This document shows, piece after piece, positions 47,664 to 55,915 of a DNA stretch of 64,000 nucleotides. A model generated the notes under the pieces. It was not told the origin of the DNA. It saw nothing but the letters and a program-made list of their open reading frames with translations, and searched no databases. The stretch covers positions 930,727 to 994,726 of the forward strand of contig LT160593.1 of NCBI GenBank assembly GCA_900049755.1, in the 5' to 3' direction. Source of the DNA: Corynebacterium provencense (lineage in GTDB: Bacteria; Actinomycetota; Actinomycetes; Mycobacteriales; Mycobacteriaceae). Made by a program: the position numbers and the translations under genes. Within the stretch, counting starts at the first letter, position 1. Each line of letters opens with the position of its first letter.

Positions 47664-48733
47664 AGGGCGCGCACCTTCCTGCGTCGGACTATCGCAATGA
47701 ACACAGGCGCACCGACCAGGGCGGTGAGGATACCGACCTCGAGTTCGGCGGGCCTGGCGACGATTCTCCCGAGGATGTCGGCGCCGGTGAGAAGCGCTGC
47801 CCCGGCGACCGCGGAAAACGGTATGAGCCAGCGGTGGTCCACCCCGACGAGGAGGCGGCAGGCGTGGGGGACCACCAGGCCGACGAACCCCACGGGTCCG
47901 GTCACCGCCGTGGAGGCCCCGCAGAGTACCACCGCTCCGACGGCGGCGGACAGGCGGGTGAGCCACACTTTCTCGCCGAGTCCGGTGGCGAGTTCGTCGC
48001 CGAGGGCGAGGGAGTTCAGTCCTCGGGCGGACAACAGGCACACGACGAATCCGATGACGAGGAACGGTGCGACGAGCCGGATGGAGTCCCAGGTGCCTCC
48101 TCCGACTCCGCCGATCTCCCAGTCTCTTGCGAGATCGACGATGTCTGCACGGGTAAGGGTGACGGCGCTGATGAACGAGGTGAGCGCCGCTGCGGTGGCA
48201 GATCCGGCGAGAGCCAGCTTCAGGGGGGTGGCTCCGCCGTGTCCGAGGGATCCGATGACGTAGACGAACACCGCGGTGACCGCGGCACCGGCGAGCGCCA
48301 GCCAGATGTAGTCGGAGGCCCTGGTCATGCTCAGGTAGGTGATTCCCAGGACCACGGCGAGGGACGCCCCGGTGTTGATCCCGAGGATCCCCGGGTCTGC
48401 CAGGGGGTTCCGTGTCACTCCCTGCATGACGGCCCCGGTCACGCCGAGGGCGGCGCCGGTGATCACGGCGAGGACGGTGCGCGGGATACGTTTGGCGACT
48501 GCGCCGCGGTCGATGCCTTCGGTGGACCCCCCGTAGGCGGCGATGATGTCACCGAGTCCGACGTGCCGGGACCCCACGGCCGTGGAGAGCACCACGATGA
48601 CGAGGAGGACGCCGACCCCGACGAGGAGCCAGGCGGTCCTCTTCAACGCCCGGTGACGCAGGCCTGCGGCGGTGCCCGCCGAGGCGGTGCCTCCTGCCGG
48701 GGCGGTGTCTGCTGCTGGGGTGGCGCGCGTCAT
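47660..48733 (-). CDS. Iron-siderophore ABC permease
   Basis: This complete FecCD/FepD-like permease of 357 residues has about ten membrane segments. It carries the conserved RIPRTVLAVITGAALGVTGA, MQGVTRNPLADPGILGINTG and the coupling region LNSLALGDELATGLGEKVW. It pairs with the shorter permease downstream (4-bp overlap) and follows the binding-protein gene by 27 bp. Substrate: a ferric siderophore, not identified. Confidence 0.92.
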   Translation of the reverse strand: MTRATPAADTAPAGGTASAGTAAGLRHRALKRTAWLLVGVGVLLVIVVLSTAVGSRHVGLGDIIAAYGGSTEGIDRGAVAKRIPRTVLAVITGAALGVTGAVMQGVTRNPLADPGILGINTGASLAVVLGITYLSMTRASDYIWLALAGAAVTAVFVYVIGSLGHGGATPLKLALAGSATAAALTSFISAVTLTRADIVDLARDWEIGGVGGGTWDSIRLVAPFLVIGFVVCLLSARGLNSLALGDELATGLGEKVWLTRLSAAVGAVVLCGASTAVTGPVGFVGLVVPHACRLLVGVDHRWLIPFSAVAGAALLTGADILGRIVARPAELEVGILTALVGAPVFIAIVRRRKVRAL

Positions 48734-48760
48734 CGTGGTGTCGGTGTCCCGGTCGGAATC

Positions 48761-49852
48761 CTAGGCTGCGTTCTGCTCGGTGGCGTCCTGCGATGCGTCC
48801 TGTGCGGAGGCCTTCTGTGCGGCGGCGTCGAGGACGTCGACGTACTGATCGAGAATGTAGGGAAGGCCGAGGGGGGTGGGGTTGGCGGCGGTGCCCAGCT
48901 CATCGTCTCCGAGGAGGACGACGGCGTCGTTCCTGATCGCGGGGATCTGGCCGAGCACGGGGTCCCTGCGGATGGTGTCGATCATGGCCTGGTCACCGTA
49001 GGTGACGATGATGTCGACGTCGGAGAGGGTGTCCGCCTGTTCCGCGCTGATGGTGCCGGAGAATTCGTTGTTGGCGTCCCCGAACTTCTGGATGGCGTCC
49101 GGGGTGACCATGCCGAGGTCGTTGAAGAACTGGGGGCGGGTGTCGTGGTTGGTGTAGAAGGTGACCTGGCTGAGGTCACTCGGGTCGACGTGGGTGAGGA
49201 ACATGGTCTTCTTGCCCTTGATGGCGGGGTGGGCGTCCGCGGCCTCGGTGATCTTCTTCTCAAGGTCGGCGATGAGGGCGCGGCCCTCCTCCTCCTTGCC
49301 GATGGCCTTGGACTCGATCTCGATGTTCTCGCGCCACGGGGTTCCCCAGGCGACCTGGTCCTTCGGGAAGGCGACGGTGGGGGCGATCTCGGAGAGCCGG
49401 TCGTACTGCTCCTGGTCCAGTCCGGAGTAGCCGGCGAGGATCACGTCGGGGTGGGTGTCGGAGACAGCCTCGTAGTCGATGCCGTCGGTTTCGTCGAAGA
49501 GGACGGGGGCCTCGACGTCGCCGCCGGCGCCGGCACCGAGTTCGTCGAGCTTCTCCTGCACCCAGGGCAGGACGTCGGAGCCGCCGAAGTTGGCCTTCGC
49601 CATGCCGACGGGGACGACGCCGAGGGCGAGGGGCACCTCCTGGTTCTCGAAGTTGACGGTGGCGACGCGTCCGGGGTCGGCGGGAACTTCGGTGGTACCG
49701 AACGCGTGCTCGATGGTGATCGTGTCACCGCTGTCGGAGCTCTCGTCGGAGGAGCAGGCGGCGAGGGACAGGCCGAGGACGGCCGCGATCATCAGGACGA
49801 GGGGGCGGAGGACCCGCCGGAACCCGGACTTCGGGCTGATCAGGGTGGACAC
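48761..49852 (-). CDS. Iron-siderophore ABC transporter substrate-binding lipoprotein
   Basis: This 363-residue lipoprotein has a signal peptide ending in LSLAAC. Binding-domain features include ITIEHAFGTTEVPADPGRVA, the HPDVILAGYSGLDQEQYDRL segment, and a long helical connector. The acidic/Gln-rich tail (SAQDASQDATEQNAA) is unusual. The GTG start follows an AAAGG site. It is the first gene of the importer operon. Its promoter overlaps an AAGG/CCTT inverted repeat that may be an iron-regulator (DtxR) site. Confidence 0.93.
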   Translation of the reverse strand: MSTLISPKSGFRRVLRPLVLMIAAVLGLSLAACSSDESSDSGDTITIEHAFGTTEVPADPGRVATVNFENQEVPLALGVVPVGMAKANFGGSDVLPWVQEKLDELGAGAGGDVEAPVLFDETDGIDYEAVSDTHPDVILAGYSGLDQEQYDRLSEIAPTVAFPKDQVAWGTPWRENIEIESKAIGKEEEGRALIADLEKKITEAADAHPAIKGKKTMFLTHVDPSDLSQVTFYTNHDTRPQFFNDLGMVTPDAIQKFGDANNEFSGTISAEQADTLSDVDIIVTYGDQAMIDTIRRDPVLGQIPAIRNDAVVLLGDDELGTAANPTPLGLPYILDQYVDVLDAAAQKASAQDASQDATEQNAA

Positions 49853-49892
49853 AGGAAACCTTTCAGAGGTGGATGACTCTCGAAACTTTCCT

Positions 49893-49922
49893 CAAGGTAG
49901 TGCAGCCTTGCCTGTGGGGCAA
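49893..49922 (-). promoter_or_regulatory. Promoter of the siderophore importer with overlapping inverted repeat
   Basis: Minus strand: -35 TTGCCC (49917-49922), 17 bp, -10 TACCTT (49894-49899). The repeat caagg-N8-ccttg (49893-49910) covers the -10 region and is a poor-to-fair match to a DtxR iron box. Confidence 0.5.
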
Positions 49923-49984
49923 TCACGTAAGAATGACATACTTTTTCGCAGTTCGGACAAATCGCTGATCAGAGCGAGCGAATG

Positions 49985-50806
49985 TCACCGACCGCCGGTG
50001 TGGAACTGGCCCGGAGTTGTGCCGGTCACCCTCCGGAACGCCGTGGTGAAGGAGCTCGCCGAGCTGTATCCCACGATCCGGGCCACCTCGGCGATGCCTT
50101 TGTCACCACCGAGCAGGGTCACCGCGTACTGCACCCTGGCTGCGGTGATCCACCGCGAGAAACTCAGACCCGTCTCCGATTCGAACGCCCGGGTGACGGT
50201 GCGGGTGCTCACCCCCAGCTGCCGCGCCCACTCCCGCAGGGTCCTCCCGTCACCGGGGTTGGCGCGCACCGCCTCCACGACCGGGGCCAGCAGAGGCGCG
50301 GAGGGCACCCGCAGAACCAGGCCGTTGTCCGACGGGCGCAGCACGTCGAAGATCATCTGCTCCGTCGTCCGGTGCTCCGTGAGGTCCAGGTCCTCGGTCA
50401 CCAGTCTCTCGAGGAGCAGGCGCAGCAGGTCCGTCAGGTCGACCGCGACCGGTCCAGCGGCCAGCGGCGGGGTGTCGGCGGCGAAGTGGACGGCCATCTG
50501 CCGCGATCCGGCGGGGGTGCTGCCCGAGTGCGGCGTCCCCGCGGGGATCCAGAGACCGACTGTGCGTGTCACGGTCCACACCCTCCGGCCCGTCACGGCG
50601 TGCCCCGCCCCGAACTCGTTCCAGATCAGTTCGTGGGTCGGGTGGGAATGCTCACCCCACCAGGTGTCGCGTTCGTGGTCTTCCTCGTTGCCGAAGACCC
50701 GGACAGGGAACCTGAGGGCGCCTGCCGGATACATGGGCAGGTAGCGGGCATCGACGGACCCGTCCGGACCTGGGACGGTACGGGCCCCGGCAGCGTGTGC
50801 GGTCAC
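49985..50806 (-). CDS. AraC-family transcriptional regulator
   Basis: This 273-residue regulator has an N-terminal cupin-type sensing domain (WGEHSHPTHELIWNEFGAGH) and a C-terminal pair of helix-turn-helix motifs (TLREWARQLGVSTRTVTRAF; GIAEVARIVGYSSASSFTTA). It lies between two siderophore uptake units and is divergent from the second binding protein, so it probably controls iron uptake genes, as AraC-type RipA and siderophore regulators do. The GTG at 50806 is chosen because TACTGT lies 8 nt upstream; a longer reading to 50884 would run through the shared iron box. Confidence 0.88.
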   Translation of the reverse strand: MTAHAAGARTVPGPDGSVDARYLPMYPAGALRFPVRVFGNEEDHERDTWWGEHSHPTHELIWNEFGAGHAVTGRRVWTVTRTVGLWIPAGTPHSGSTPAGSRQMAVHFAADTPPLAAGPVAVDLTDLLRLLLERLVTEDLDLTEHRTTEQMIFDVLRPSDNGLVLRVPSAPLLAPVVEAVRANPGDGRTLREWARQLGVSTRTVTRAFESETGLSFSRWITAARVQYAVTLLGGDKGIAEVARIVGYSSASSFTTAFRRVTGTTPGQFHTGGR

Positions 50807-50850
50807 ATCGTCCAACAGTAGCGGACAATCCGGACACCTACTCCGGTCAC

Positions 50851-50897
50851 TTAGGTGAGGTTCACCATTGCCTTTTACGGCCATTCCTCACTAATAT
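50851..50897 (+). promoter_or_regulatory. DtxR-type iron box and promoter
   Basis: ttaggtgaggttcaccatt (50851-50869) fits the DtxR consensus TTAGGTTAGCCTAACCTAA at 13 of 19 positions, keeping the TTAGGT and ACC cores. It overlaps the -35 TTGCCT (50868-50873); the -10 TAATAT is at 50892-50897, 18 bp away. It should give iron repression of the binding protein and perhaps of the AraC gene. Confidence 0.65.
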
Positions 50898-50904
50898 GCG
50901 GCGC

Positions 50905-51954
50905 ATGCCATCACCCACCACGGCGGCACCGCACCGCCCGCCCGCCACCGTCCTCGTCCTCCTGGTATCCGGAGCCCTGTGCGGGACCCTCGTGGCCTGT
51001 TCCCCGGAGCAGAGCTCCTCCCCCGGCACAACCACGGCGTCCTCGTCCGCCTCCACGTCCCCGGTCACCGTCACCCACGCCATGGGGACCACCACCATCC
51101 CCGCCGACCCGGGCAGGATCGTCAGCTTCTCCTCCGCCTTCACCGACGCCTTCTCCGCGCTGGGCCGACCGGTGGACGTGGAGTACCGCTCCGACTTCTA
51201 CGCGGACGCCGCGCCATGGGAACCGACGGACGTCCCGGAGTCCCGCACCTACCCGCTGGGACAGGTTCCCGACGTCGAGGACGTCGCCGCAGCCGACCCC
51301 GACGTCATCTTCGCCGGCTACCTGCCCGACCAGGCCACCTACGACAGACTGAACAAGATCGCACCGACCATCGCCGCCGTCGGTGGCTCGACCCAGACGG
51401 ACAGCTGGAGGGACGCCACGACCGTCGCCGGACAGGTCCTGGGAAAGACAGCCGAGGCGGAGAAGCTCATCGGGGACGCGGACGCGGCATTCGACGCCAC
51501 GACCTCCAAATATCCGGCACTCGACGGAGCCACCGGGGCATTCGGCCAGATCAGTGGGCAGGGCCTCGCCGTGGTCACCGGTGACACCGACCCCGCCAAC
51601 GAGTTCCTCTCCCGGCTGGGCATCGTCATCCCCGACAACATCCGCAGCGCCTCGTCCGACGGCTCCCGCGCCTTCATCTCCGAAGAGAACACCGACCTGC
51701 TCGACACCGACCTGCTGCTGATGTGGCCCGTCGGAATCACAGAGGCCGACGTCCCGACCAAGGTCCGGGGGTGGGATGACCTCAGGTCCGTGAAGAACGG
51801 TTCCGCATTCCTCGCGGACAACACCTCGGCGCAGTCCCTGGGCACGCCGACGATCCTGTCGATCAGCTGGTCACTGGACAAACTCGACCCCGTCTTCGCC
51901 GCCGTCGAACAGGCGGCGTCCACCCCGTCCACCCCGGCCGGTGCCGGGAACTGA
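50905..51954 (+). CDS. Siderophore ABC transporter substrate-binding lipoprotein
   Basis: This 349-residue lipoprotein has a signal peptide (TVLVLLVSGALCGTLVAC) with lipobox Cys near residue 33, a Ser/Thr-rich linker, and the binding fold (TVTHAMGTTTIPADPGRIVS, DPDVIFAGYLPDQATYDRLN, DLLDTDLLLMWPVGITEADV). ATG 50905 sits 7 nt after the -10 box; ATG 50896 overlaps it. It is followed by a siderophore-interacting protein gene, with which it shares the iron-regulated promoter. No permease lies alongside, so it may share the importer at 45973-49852. Confidence 0.92.
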   Translation: MPSPTTAAPHRPPATVLVLLVSGALCGTLVACSPEQSSSPGTTTASSSASTSPVTVTHAMGTTTIPADPGRIVSFSSAFTDAFSALGRPVDVEYRSDFYADAAPWEPTDVPESRTYPLGQVPDVEDVAAADPDVIFAGYLPDQATYDRLNKIAPTIAAVGGSTQTDSWRDATTVAGQVLGKTAEAEKLIGDADAAFDATTSKYPALDGATGAFGQISGQGLAVVTGDTDPANEFLSRLGIVIPDNIRSASSDGSRAFISEENTDLLDTDLLLMWPVGITEADVPTKVRGWDDLRSVKNGSAFLADNTSAQSLGTPTILSISWSLDKLDPVFAAVEQAASTPSTPAGAGN

Positions 51955-51960
51955 ACACAC

Positions 51961-51987
51961 AGACCGGACAGACCGGACAGACCGGAC
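51961..51987 (+). repeat. Three 9-bp tandem repeats between operon genes
   Basis: Three copies of agaccggac lie in the 53-bp space before the SIP gene. They may simply be a slippage product. Confidence 0.75.
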
Positions 51988-52007
51988 ACAGAAAGAGGAC
52001 ACCTGAC

Positions 52008-52778
52008 ATGGGTAAGGGACTGGGTGGAGTGGTCCTCCGCGCATTCGGCGCGAAGGAACACCAGATCACCGTCACAGACAGACAGCAGGTCACCGACAAC
52101 CTCATCCGCGTGCACTTCCATTCGGACACACTGCTCAACCCGTCCGGGGAGGAACCCGGCAACTGGATGCGCGCCTGGTTCCCCGACCCTTCGGGCAACG
52201 GGAAAGAACACCAGCGCGGGTACACCTACGTCGACGTGGACGCCGCGGCAGGCAACTTCGCGGTGGACTTCGTCATCCACGAACCCGCCGGACCGGCGAG
52301 CACCTGGGCGAGGAACGCACGCCCGGGCGAGACACTGGGGGCGCACCGCCTCGGCGAAGACCCCTTCCACCCGGAAGCGGAGATCGACGGCGTCGGACTG
52401 CCTGAGGGCTTCCTCTTCCTCGGCGACCTGGCCTCGTATCCGGCGGTCAACCAGATGGCGCTCGCGGCCCGGGAGGCCCGCCCGGACGCCCCGGTCGAGG
52501 TGATCCTGGAACGCCACTCCCCCGCCGACGAACAGTCACCGCTGCCCGCCGGCCCCGGCATCACCGCACGGTGGGTGGACCCGGTCGGCGAAGGCGAGTC
52601 ACTGTACCGGGAGATCAGGGACCGGGACTGGAACGGGTGGTACATCTGGGCCGCCGCCGAACAGCAGGTCACCAAGCGGGTCAGGGCATTCCTGAGGAAG
52701 GAGGCCGGCCTGCCGAAAGCGGCCGCGCACACCCAGGCCTACTGGGTCCGGGGAAAGAGGATGGGGACCGACAGGTGA
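52008..52778 (+). CDS. Siderophore-interacting protein (ferric-siderophore reductase)
   Basis: This 256-residue flavoprotein of the SIP/ViuB family reduces imported ferric siderophores in the cytosol to release iron. The N-terminal FAD-binding barrel has WMRAWFPDPSG and the family motif HQRGYTYVDVDAAAGNFAVD. The C-terminal NAD(P)H-binding part has FLFLGDLASYPAVNQMA and WAAAEQQVTKRVRAFLRKEA. An AGAGGA site precedes ATG 52008. It is co-transcribed with the binding protein before it. Confidence 0.93.
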   Translation: MGKGLGGVVLRAFGAKEHQITVTDRQQVTDNLIRVHFHSDTLLNPSGEEPGNWMRAWFPDPSGNGKEHQRGYTYVDVDAAAGNFAVDFVIHEPAGPASTWARNARPGETLGAHRLGEDPFHPEAEIDGVGLPEGFLFLGDLASYPAVNQMALAAREARPDAPVEVILERHSPADEQSPLPAGPGITARWVDPVGEGESLYREIRDRDWNGWYIWAAAEQQVTKRVRAFLRKEAGLPKAAAHTQAYWVRGKRMGTDR

Positions 52779-52842
52779 TCCGCAGGTGACAGTGCGGCAG
52801 GAGTCTCCGGCAGGACCGGGTGGTCCGGATAGAATCGGTGAC

Positions 52843-53439
52843 ATGCCTGTCAGACGTAAGTCGGTGGGGCGTCCGGCACGGACCTCACTGTCCGCACTGC
52901 TGGATGCCGCCGTGGAGCTCGGTCTCGACCGTTTCACACTCAGCGCCGTGGCGAAGCGCACCGGCATCGCCGAGGCGACGGTGTACAACTACGTGTCCGG
53001 CCGCGACGAGCTCTACCGTCTCGCCTGCGACCGACTGTTCGCGGGGGTGACGTTGGAGACCGACCCTGCGGTGGATTCCGGCAGCTGGTCGGACTACATC
53101 GACAATGTCAGCGAGCAGGCCGTCACTCTCGCCGCAGCGCACCCCGGGCTCACCGAGTACCTGTTCTACGGTCCCCTGGGGCCTGAGACGGTCCGGATCT
53201 ACCGGACGATCGTCGACGAAACCATGCGACGCTGTCCCGTCCTCGACGCGAACACGGCGTACTTCGTGGCGTCCCGGAGTTTCCTCGCGGCGCTGACACT
53301 GGCGTCCCACCCCCGCTACCACGGTGCCGGAAGGTGGCTGAGGCAGGCGCTGACGGCCGGCATCGACACCAGGATCGCGGCAGGTGACCTGCCCGAACTC
53401 CCCGGCGACTGGACGGACGTGCTCGAAGACCTGCGTTAG
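52843..53439 (+). CDS. TetR-family transcriptional regulator
   Basis: This 198-residue repressor-type protein has an N-terminal helix-turn-helix (FTLSAVAKRTGIAEATVYNYVSGRDEL; the recognition helix is near AEATVYNYVS) and an all-helical ligand domain. TAGAAT at 52830-52835 ends 7 nt before the ATG, so it has its own leaderless promoter. Its likely targets are the flanking SIP genes or itself. The ligand is unknown. Confidence 0.88.
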   Translation: MPVRRKSVGRPARTSLSALLDAAVELGLDRFTLSAVAKRTGIAEATVYNYVSGRDELYRLACDRLFAGVTLETDPAVDSGSWSDYIDNVSEQAVTLAAAHPGLTEYLFYGPLGPETVRIYRTIVDETMRRCPVLDANTAYFVASRSFLAALTLASHPRYHGAGRWLRQALTAGIDTRIAAGDLPELPGDWTDVLEDLR

Positions 53440-53446
53440 TCCCCTG

Positions 53447-54307
53447 TCAGTCCCGGTCCCCCAGCGAGATCCGTTCGGCCAGTCCCGGGTCGGAGACGTC
53501 CTCCCCGGCCGCCATCGCCTCCCGGAACTTCACCATCTCCTCCTCGTCCTTGCGGGTGCTGTCGACGTCCCTGGTCCAGTACGCCCGGGCGAGCAGGTCG
53601 TCACGCGCCACCGACCACCCGTCACGGAGGACACCGCGCAGATGACGCACCGTCGTCGTCTCCGCGGCGATCCACCCCTGCACCCTGCCGGCGCCAGAAC
53701 CCGGAAGGTGACCCGAAAGGTGCGGCAGTGTCCCTGCGGTGACCTCCGCGAGATCATCCACGACCAGCAGGTCCACACCGTCCCGCCGGGGCAGCAGGGT
53801 GGCGTCCTCCGGGTGGTTCACGGAGACGACCACGTCGGCGGGCATGCCCGCGGGCAGTGATTCGACGACTGCCGCGGCTGCGGGGATTCCGGCGGGATCG
53901 GCCAGGAGCACCACCCGGTCCACCTCCCCGGCACCCGCGGGCAGTGCCCACTCGCACCGCATCCCGGTCGCACCGACCCGCTCCCCCGGCCGCAGTCCGG
54001 ACAACCACTCCGCGAGGACGCCGTGGTCGTGCCGGGCGATGTCCACGTCGATCTCCCCGGGGCCGGGACGGTACCGCCGTACCGTGACGGCCCGGAGCAC
54101 CGTCATGTCCGGGAGCAGCAGCTTCATCGCGTCGGCGGGCAGCTGTTCGGTGTAGGCCGCCAGTTCCCCGTCGGACGGTCCCTCCTCTGCCAGGGTGACC
54201 CGGACGTAGCCGGGGGACAGGTCCTCCACCGCTCTGACGGTCAGCTGCGGGGATATGACGGGACGCCGCACCGTGGCGGAGCGGATGAGCGACTTGATGG
54301 TCTCCAT
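53447..54307 (-). CDS. Second siderophore-interacting protein
   Basis: This 286-residue SIP-type flavoreductase has an FAD barrel (LRAVTVRRYRPGPGEIDVDI, GVLAEWLSGLRPGERVGATG) and a nucleotide-binding part (VDRVVLLADPAGIPAAAAVV, GWIAAETTTVRHLRGVL). It ends convergently, 8 bp from the TetR gene. The ATG at 54307 has a weak GGGG site; longer readings upstream are unsupported. Two SIPs in one locus suggest two siderophore types. Confidence 0.87.
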   Translation of the reverse strand: METIKSLIRSATVRRPVISPQLTVRAVEDLSPGYVRVTLAEEGPSDGELAAYTEQLPADAMKLLLPDMTVLRAVTVRRYRPGPGEIDVDIARHDHGVLAEWLSGLRPGERVGATGMRCEWALPAGAGEVDRVVLLADPAGIPAAAAVVESLPAGMPADVVVSVNHPEDATLLPRRDGVDLLVVDDLAEVTAGTLPHLSGHLPGSGAGRVQGWIAAETTTVRHLRGVLRDGWSVARDDLLARAYWTRDVDSTRKDEEEMVKFREAMAAGEDVSDPGLAERISLGDRD

Positions 54308-54388
54308 GTCCCCAGGGGTACCCACCGGGAACCGCGGTGTCCACCGACTCTCCCCCCCTGACTCCCCCGCCTCGGTTAGCGTTGGCCC

Positions 54389-55255
54389 ATGACCACCACC
54401 GGCCCTGAGGGGCTTCCCACCCTGACCTTCACCGACGACCCGGACACCGGCGCCCGCCTGGCGCACGTGAGGCTGAACCGGCCGGAGAAACTGAACTCGC
54501 TGACCCTCGGCGTCCTCGGTGAGCTTGTCTCCGTGGCGGGCAGGATCCGGGCCGACCGCACGGTCCGCGCCGTGGTGCTCTCAGGTGAGGGCCGCTCCTT
54601 CTGCTCCGGGCTCGACTTCGCCTCGGCTCTCGGCGATCCTCGGGCACTGGCGGCGAATTTCCTGCCCCGCCCGTGGAAGGGGACCAACGTCTTCCAGGAG
54701 GCGTGCTGGGCTTTCCGGCGGCTGCCCGTACCGGTCATCGCCGCCGTCCACGGCCACTGCCTCGGTGGCGGCCTGCAGTTGGCCATGGCCGCGGACTGGC
54801 GGATCACCACCGCCGAGGCCCGGTGGAGCATCCTGGAATCGAAGTGGGGACTGGTCCCTGACATGACCGGGATGCAGTCACTGTCGCAGCAGCTGCGGGC
54901 CGACGTACTCAAGAGACTGACGATGACCGGGGAAATTCTCGACGGTGCGACGGCGGTGGAGTACGGCCTGGCGAGCGAGGTCGTGGACGGGTCGGACGCC
55001 CCGGTCGACGCCCCGGTCGACGCCCCGGTCGACGCCGCAGTCACGCTGGCAGGCAGGATCGCGACACGGTCCCCGGACGCCGTGGCCTACGGGAAGCGGC
55101 TCGTCGACGAGACCTGGAACCGTGGGCCCCGGGCGACGTTCGCATGTGAACGGTTGCGGCAGTTCAGGCTGCTGGTGGCGTCCAACACCGCTGTCGCGCG
55201 CAGGGCGGCGGCCCGGCACACCACGGCTGTCTTCACCCGGCGCAACGTGCGGTGA
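54389..55255 (+). CDS. Enoyl-CoA hydratase/isomerase family protein
   Basis: This crotonase-fold protein of 288 residues shows LAHVRLNRPEKLNSLTL, the first oxyanion strand GEGRSFCSGLDF, the second AAVHGHCLGGGLQLAMAADW and KWGLVPDMTG. The catalytic Glu pair of classic hydratases is not obvious (VPDM at the second position), so it might be an isomerase or a thioesterase-like member. Three exact 12-bp repeats (54995-55030) give DAPV repeats in the C-terminal part. TAGCGT lies 6 nt before the ATG (leaderless). The adapter-like sequence begins 15 bp after its stop. Confidence 0.88.
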   Translation: MTTTGPEGLPTLTFTDDPDTGARLAHVRLNRPEKLNSLTLGVLGELVSVAGRIRADRTVRAVVLSGEGRSFCSGLDFASALGDPRALAANFLPRPWKGTNVFQEACWAFRRLPVPVIAAVHGHCLGGGLQLAMAADWRITTAEARWSILESKWGLVPDMTGMQSLSQQLRADVLKRLTMTGEILDGATAVEYGLASEVVDGSDAPVDAPVDAPVDAAVTLAGRIATRSPDAVAYGKRLVDETWNRGPRATFACERLRQFRLLVASNTAVARRAAARHTTAVFTRRNVR

Positions 55256-55269
55256 CGCCTCCCTGCACG

Positions 55270-55307
55270 CTGCTCCTTATCCACATCAAGATGTGAATAA
55301 GGGGCAG
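55270..55307. other. Probable mate-pair junction adapter remnant at a contig join
   Basis: This 38-nt near-palindrome has exactly the length and pattern of the Nextera mate-pair junction adapter, with 30 of 38 bases equal. It cuts off gluQ. Confidence 0.8.
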
Positions 55308-55760
55308 CGGTAGCCGCAGGGCGGGCACCCGCCCCGCGGCGGCGAGGTCACGCCGCCGGCGTTCTCTCTCGGCATCGGTGAGGTCACGGCAGGTGCCCGG
55401 ATAACGGTCCGGGGCGGTGTGGGGGGCCCGGGACGCCTCCCGGATGTCACGACGCGAGCAGTAGCACTCGTAGACGAGGCCCCGTCCCGACAACTCCGCC
55501 AGGGCTGCAGCGTAGTCGTCGATACAGTCGGATTCGTGGACGATCTCCCCGTCGAAGTGCACTCCGACGGCCTCCAGGTCCCCGATCTGACGTTGCGCCG
55601 CCTCCTCCGAAGACCTTCCCCGGTCGATGTCGTCCACCCTCAGGACAAATCCCCGGCCTGTGACCCGTGCCCACAGTTCCGCGATCACCGCGGTACGGAG
55701 ATTTCCCAGGTGGAGATCACCGCTGGGGCTCGGTGCGAAGCGCCCGTTGCCGTGAGTCAT
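55308..55760 (-). CDS. gluQ: Glutamyl-Q tRNA(Asp) synthetase, truncated
   Basis: GluQ attaches glutamate to the queuosine base of tRNA-Asp. The visible 151 residues have GRFAPSPSGDLHLGNLRTAV (HIGH-like HLGN), LRVDDIDRGRS and VYECYCSRRDIREASRAPH with zinc-ligand cysteines. The family is about 300 residues, so the C-terminal half, including the KMSKS-like region, is absent. Coding sense stops at ...VPALRL, exactly where the adapter-like sequence begins, so I take the truncation as artificial. TACCCT lies 7 nt before the ATG (leaderless). Its pairing with tgt nearby makes sense, as tgt supplies the queuosine pathway. Confidence 0.85.
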
Positions 55761-55915
55761 GGTTCACAGGGTAGCTGTCCGGTCCGACGCGTACCGTGGC
55801 AGGTGTGACGACCACCGTGGACTCACCACCCTGCTGACCCTCACACCGGTGCCGCGCACCGGTACATCAGCCGGAATTGACCACCAGACCACACACAACA
55901 GGAAAGGCTCCGACC

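Noticed and set aside
55233-55307. C-terminus LPLPLIHILMWIRSS of gluQ as a real protein end
   Set aside because: It is coded by the adapter-like palindrome; true coding sense ends at 55308.
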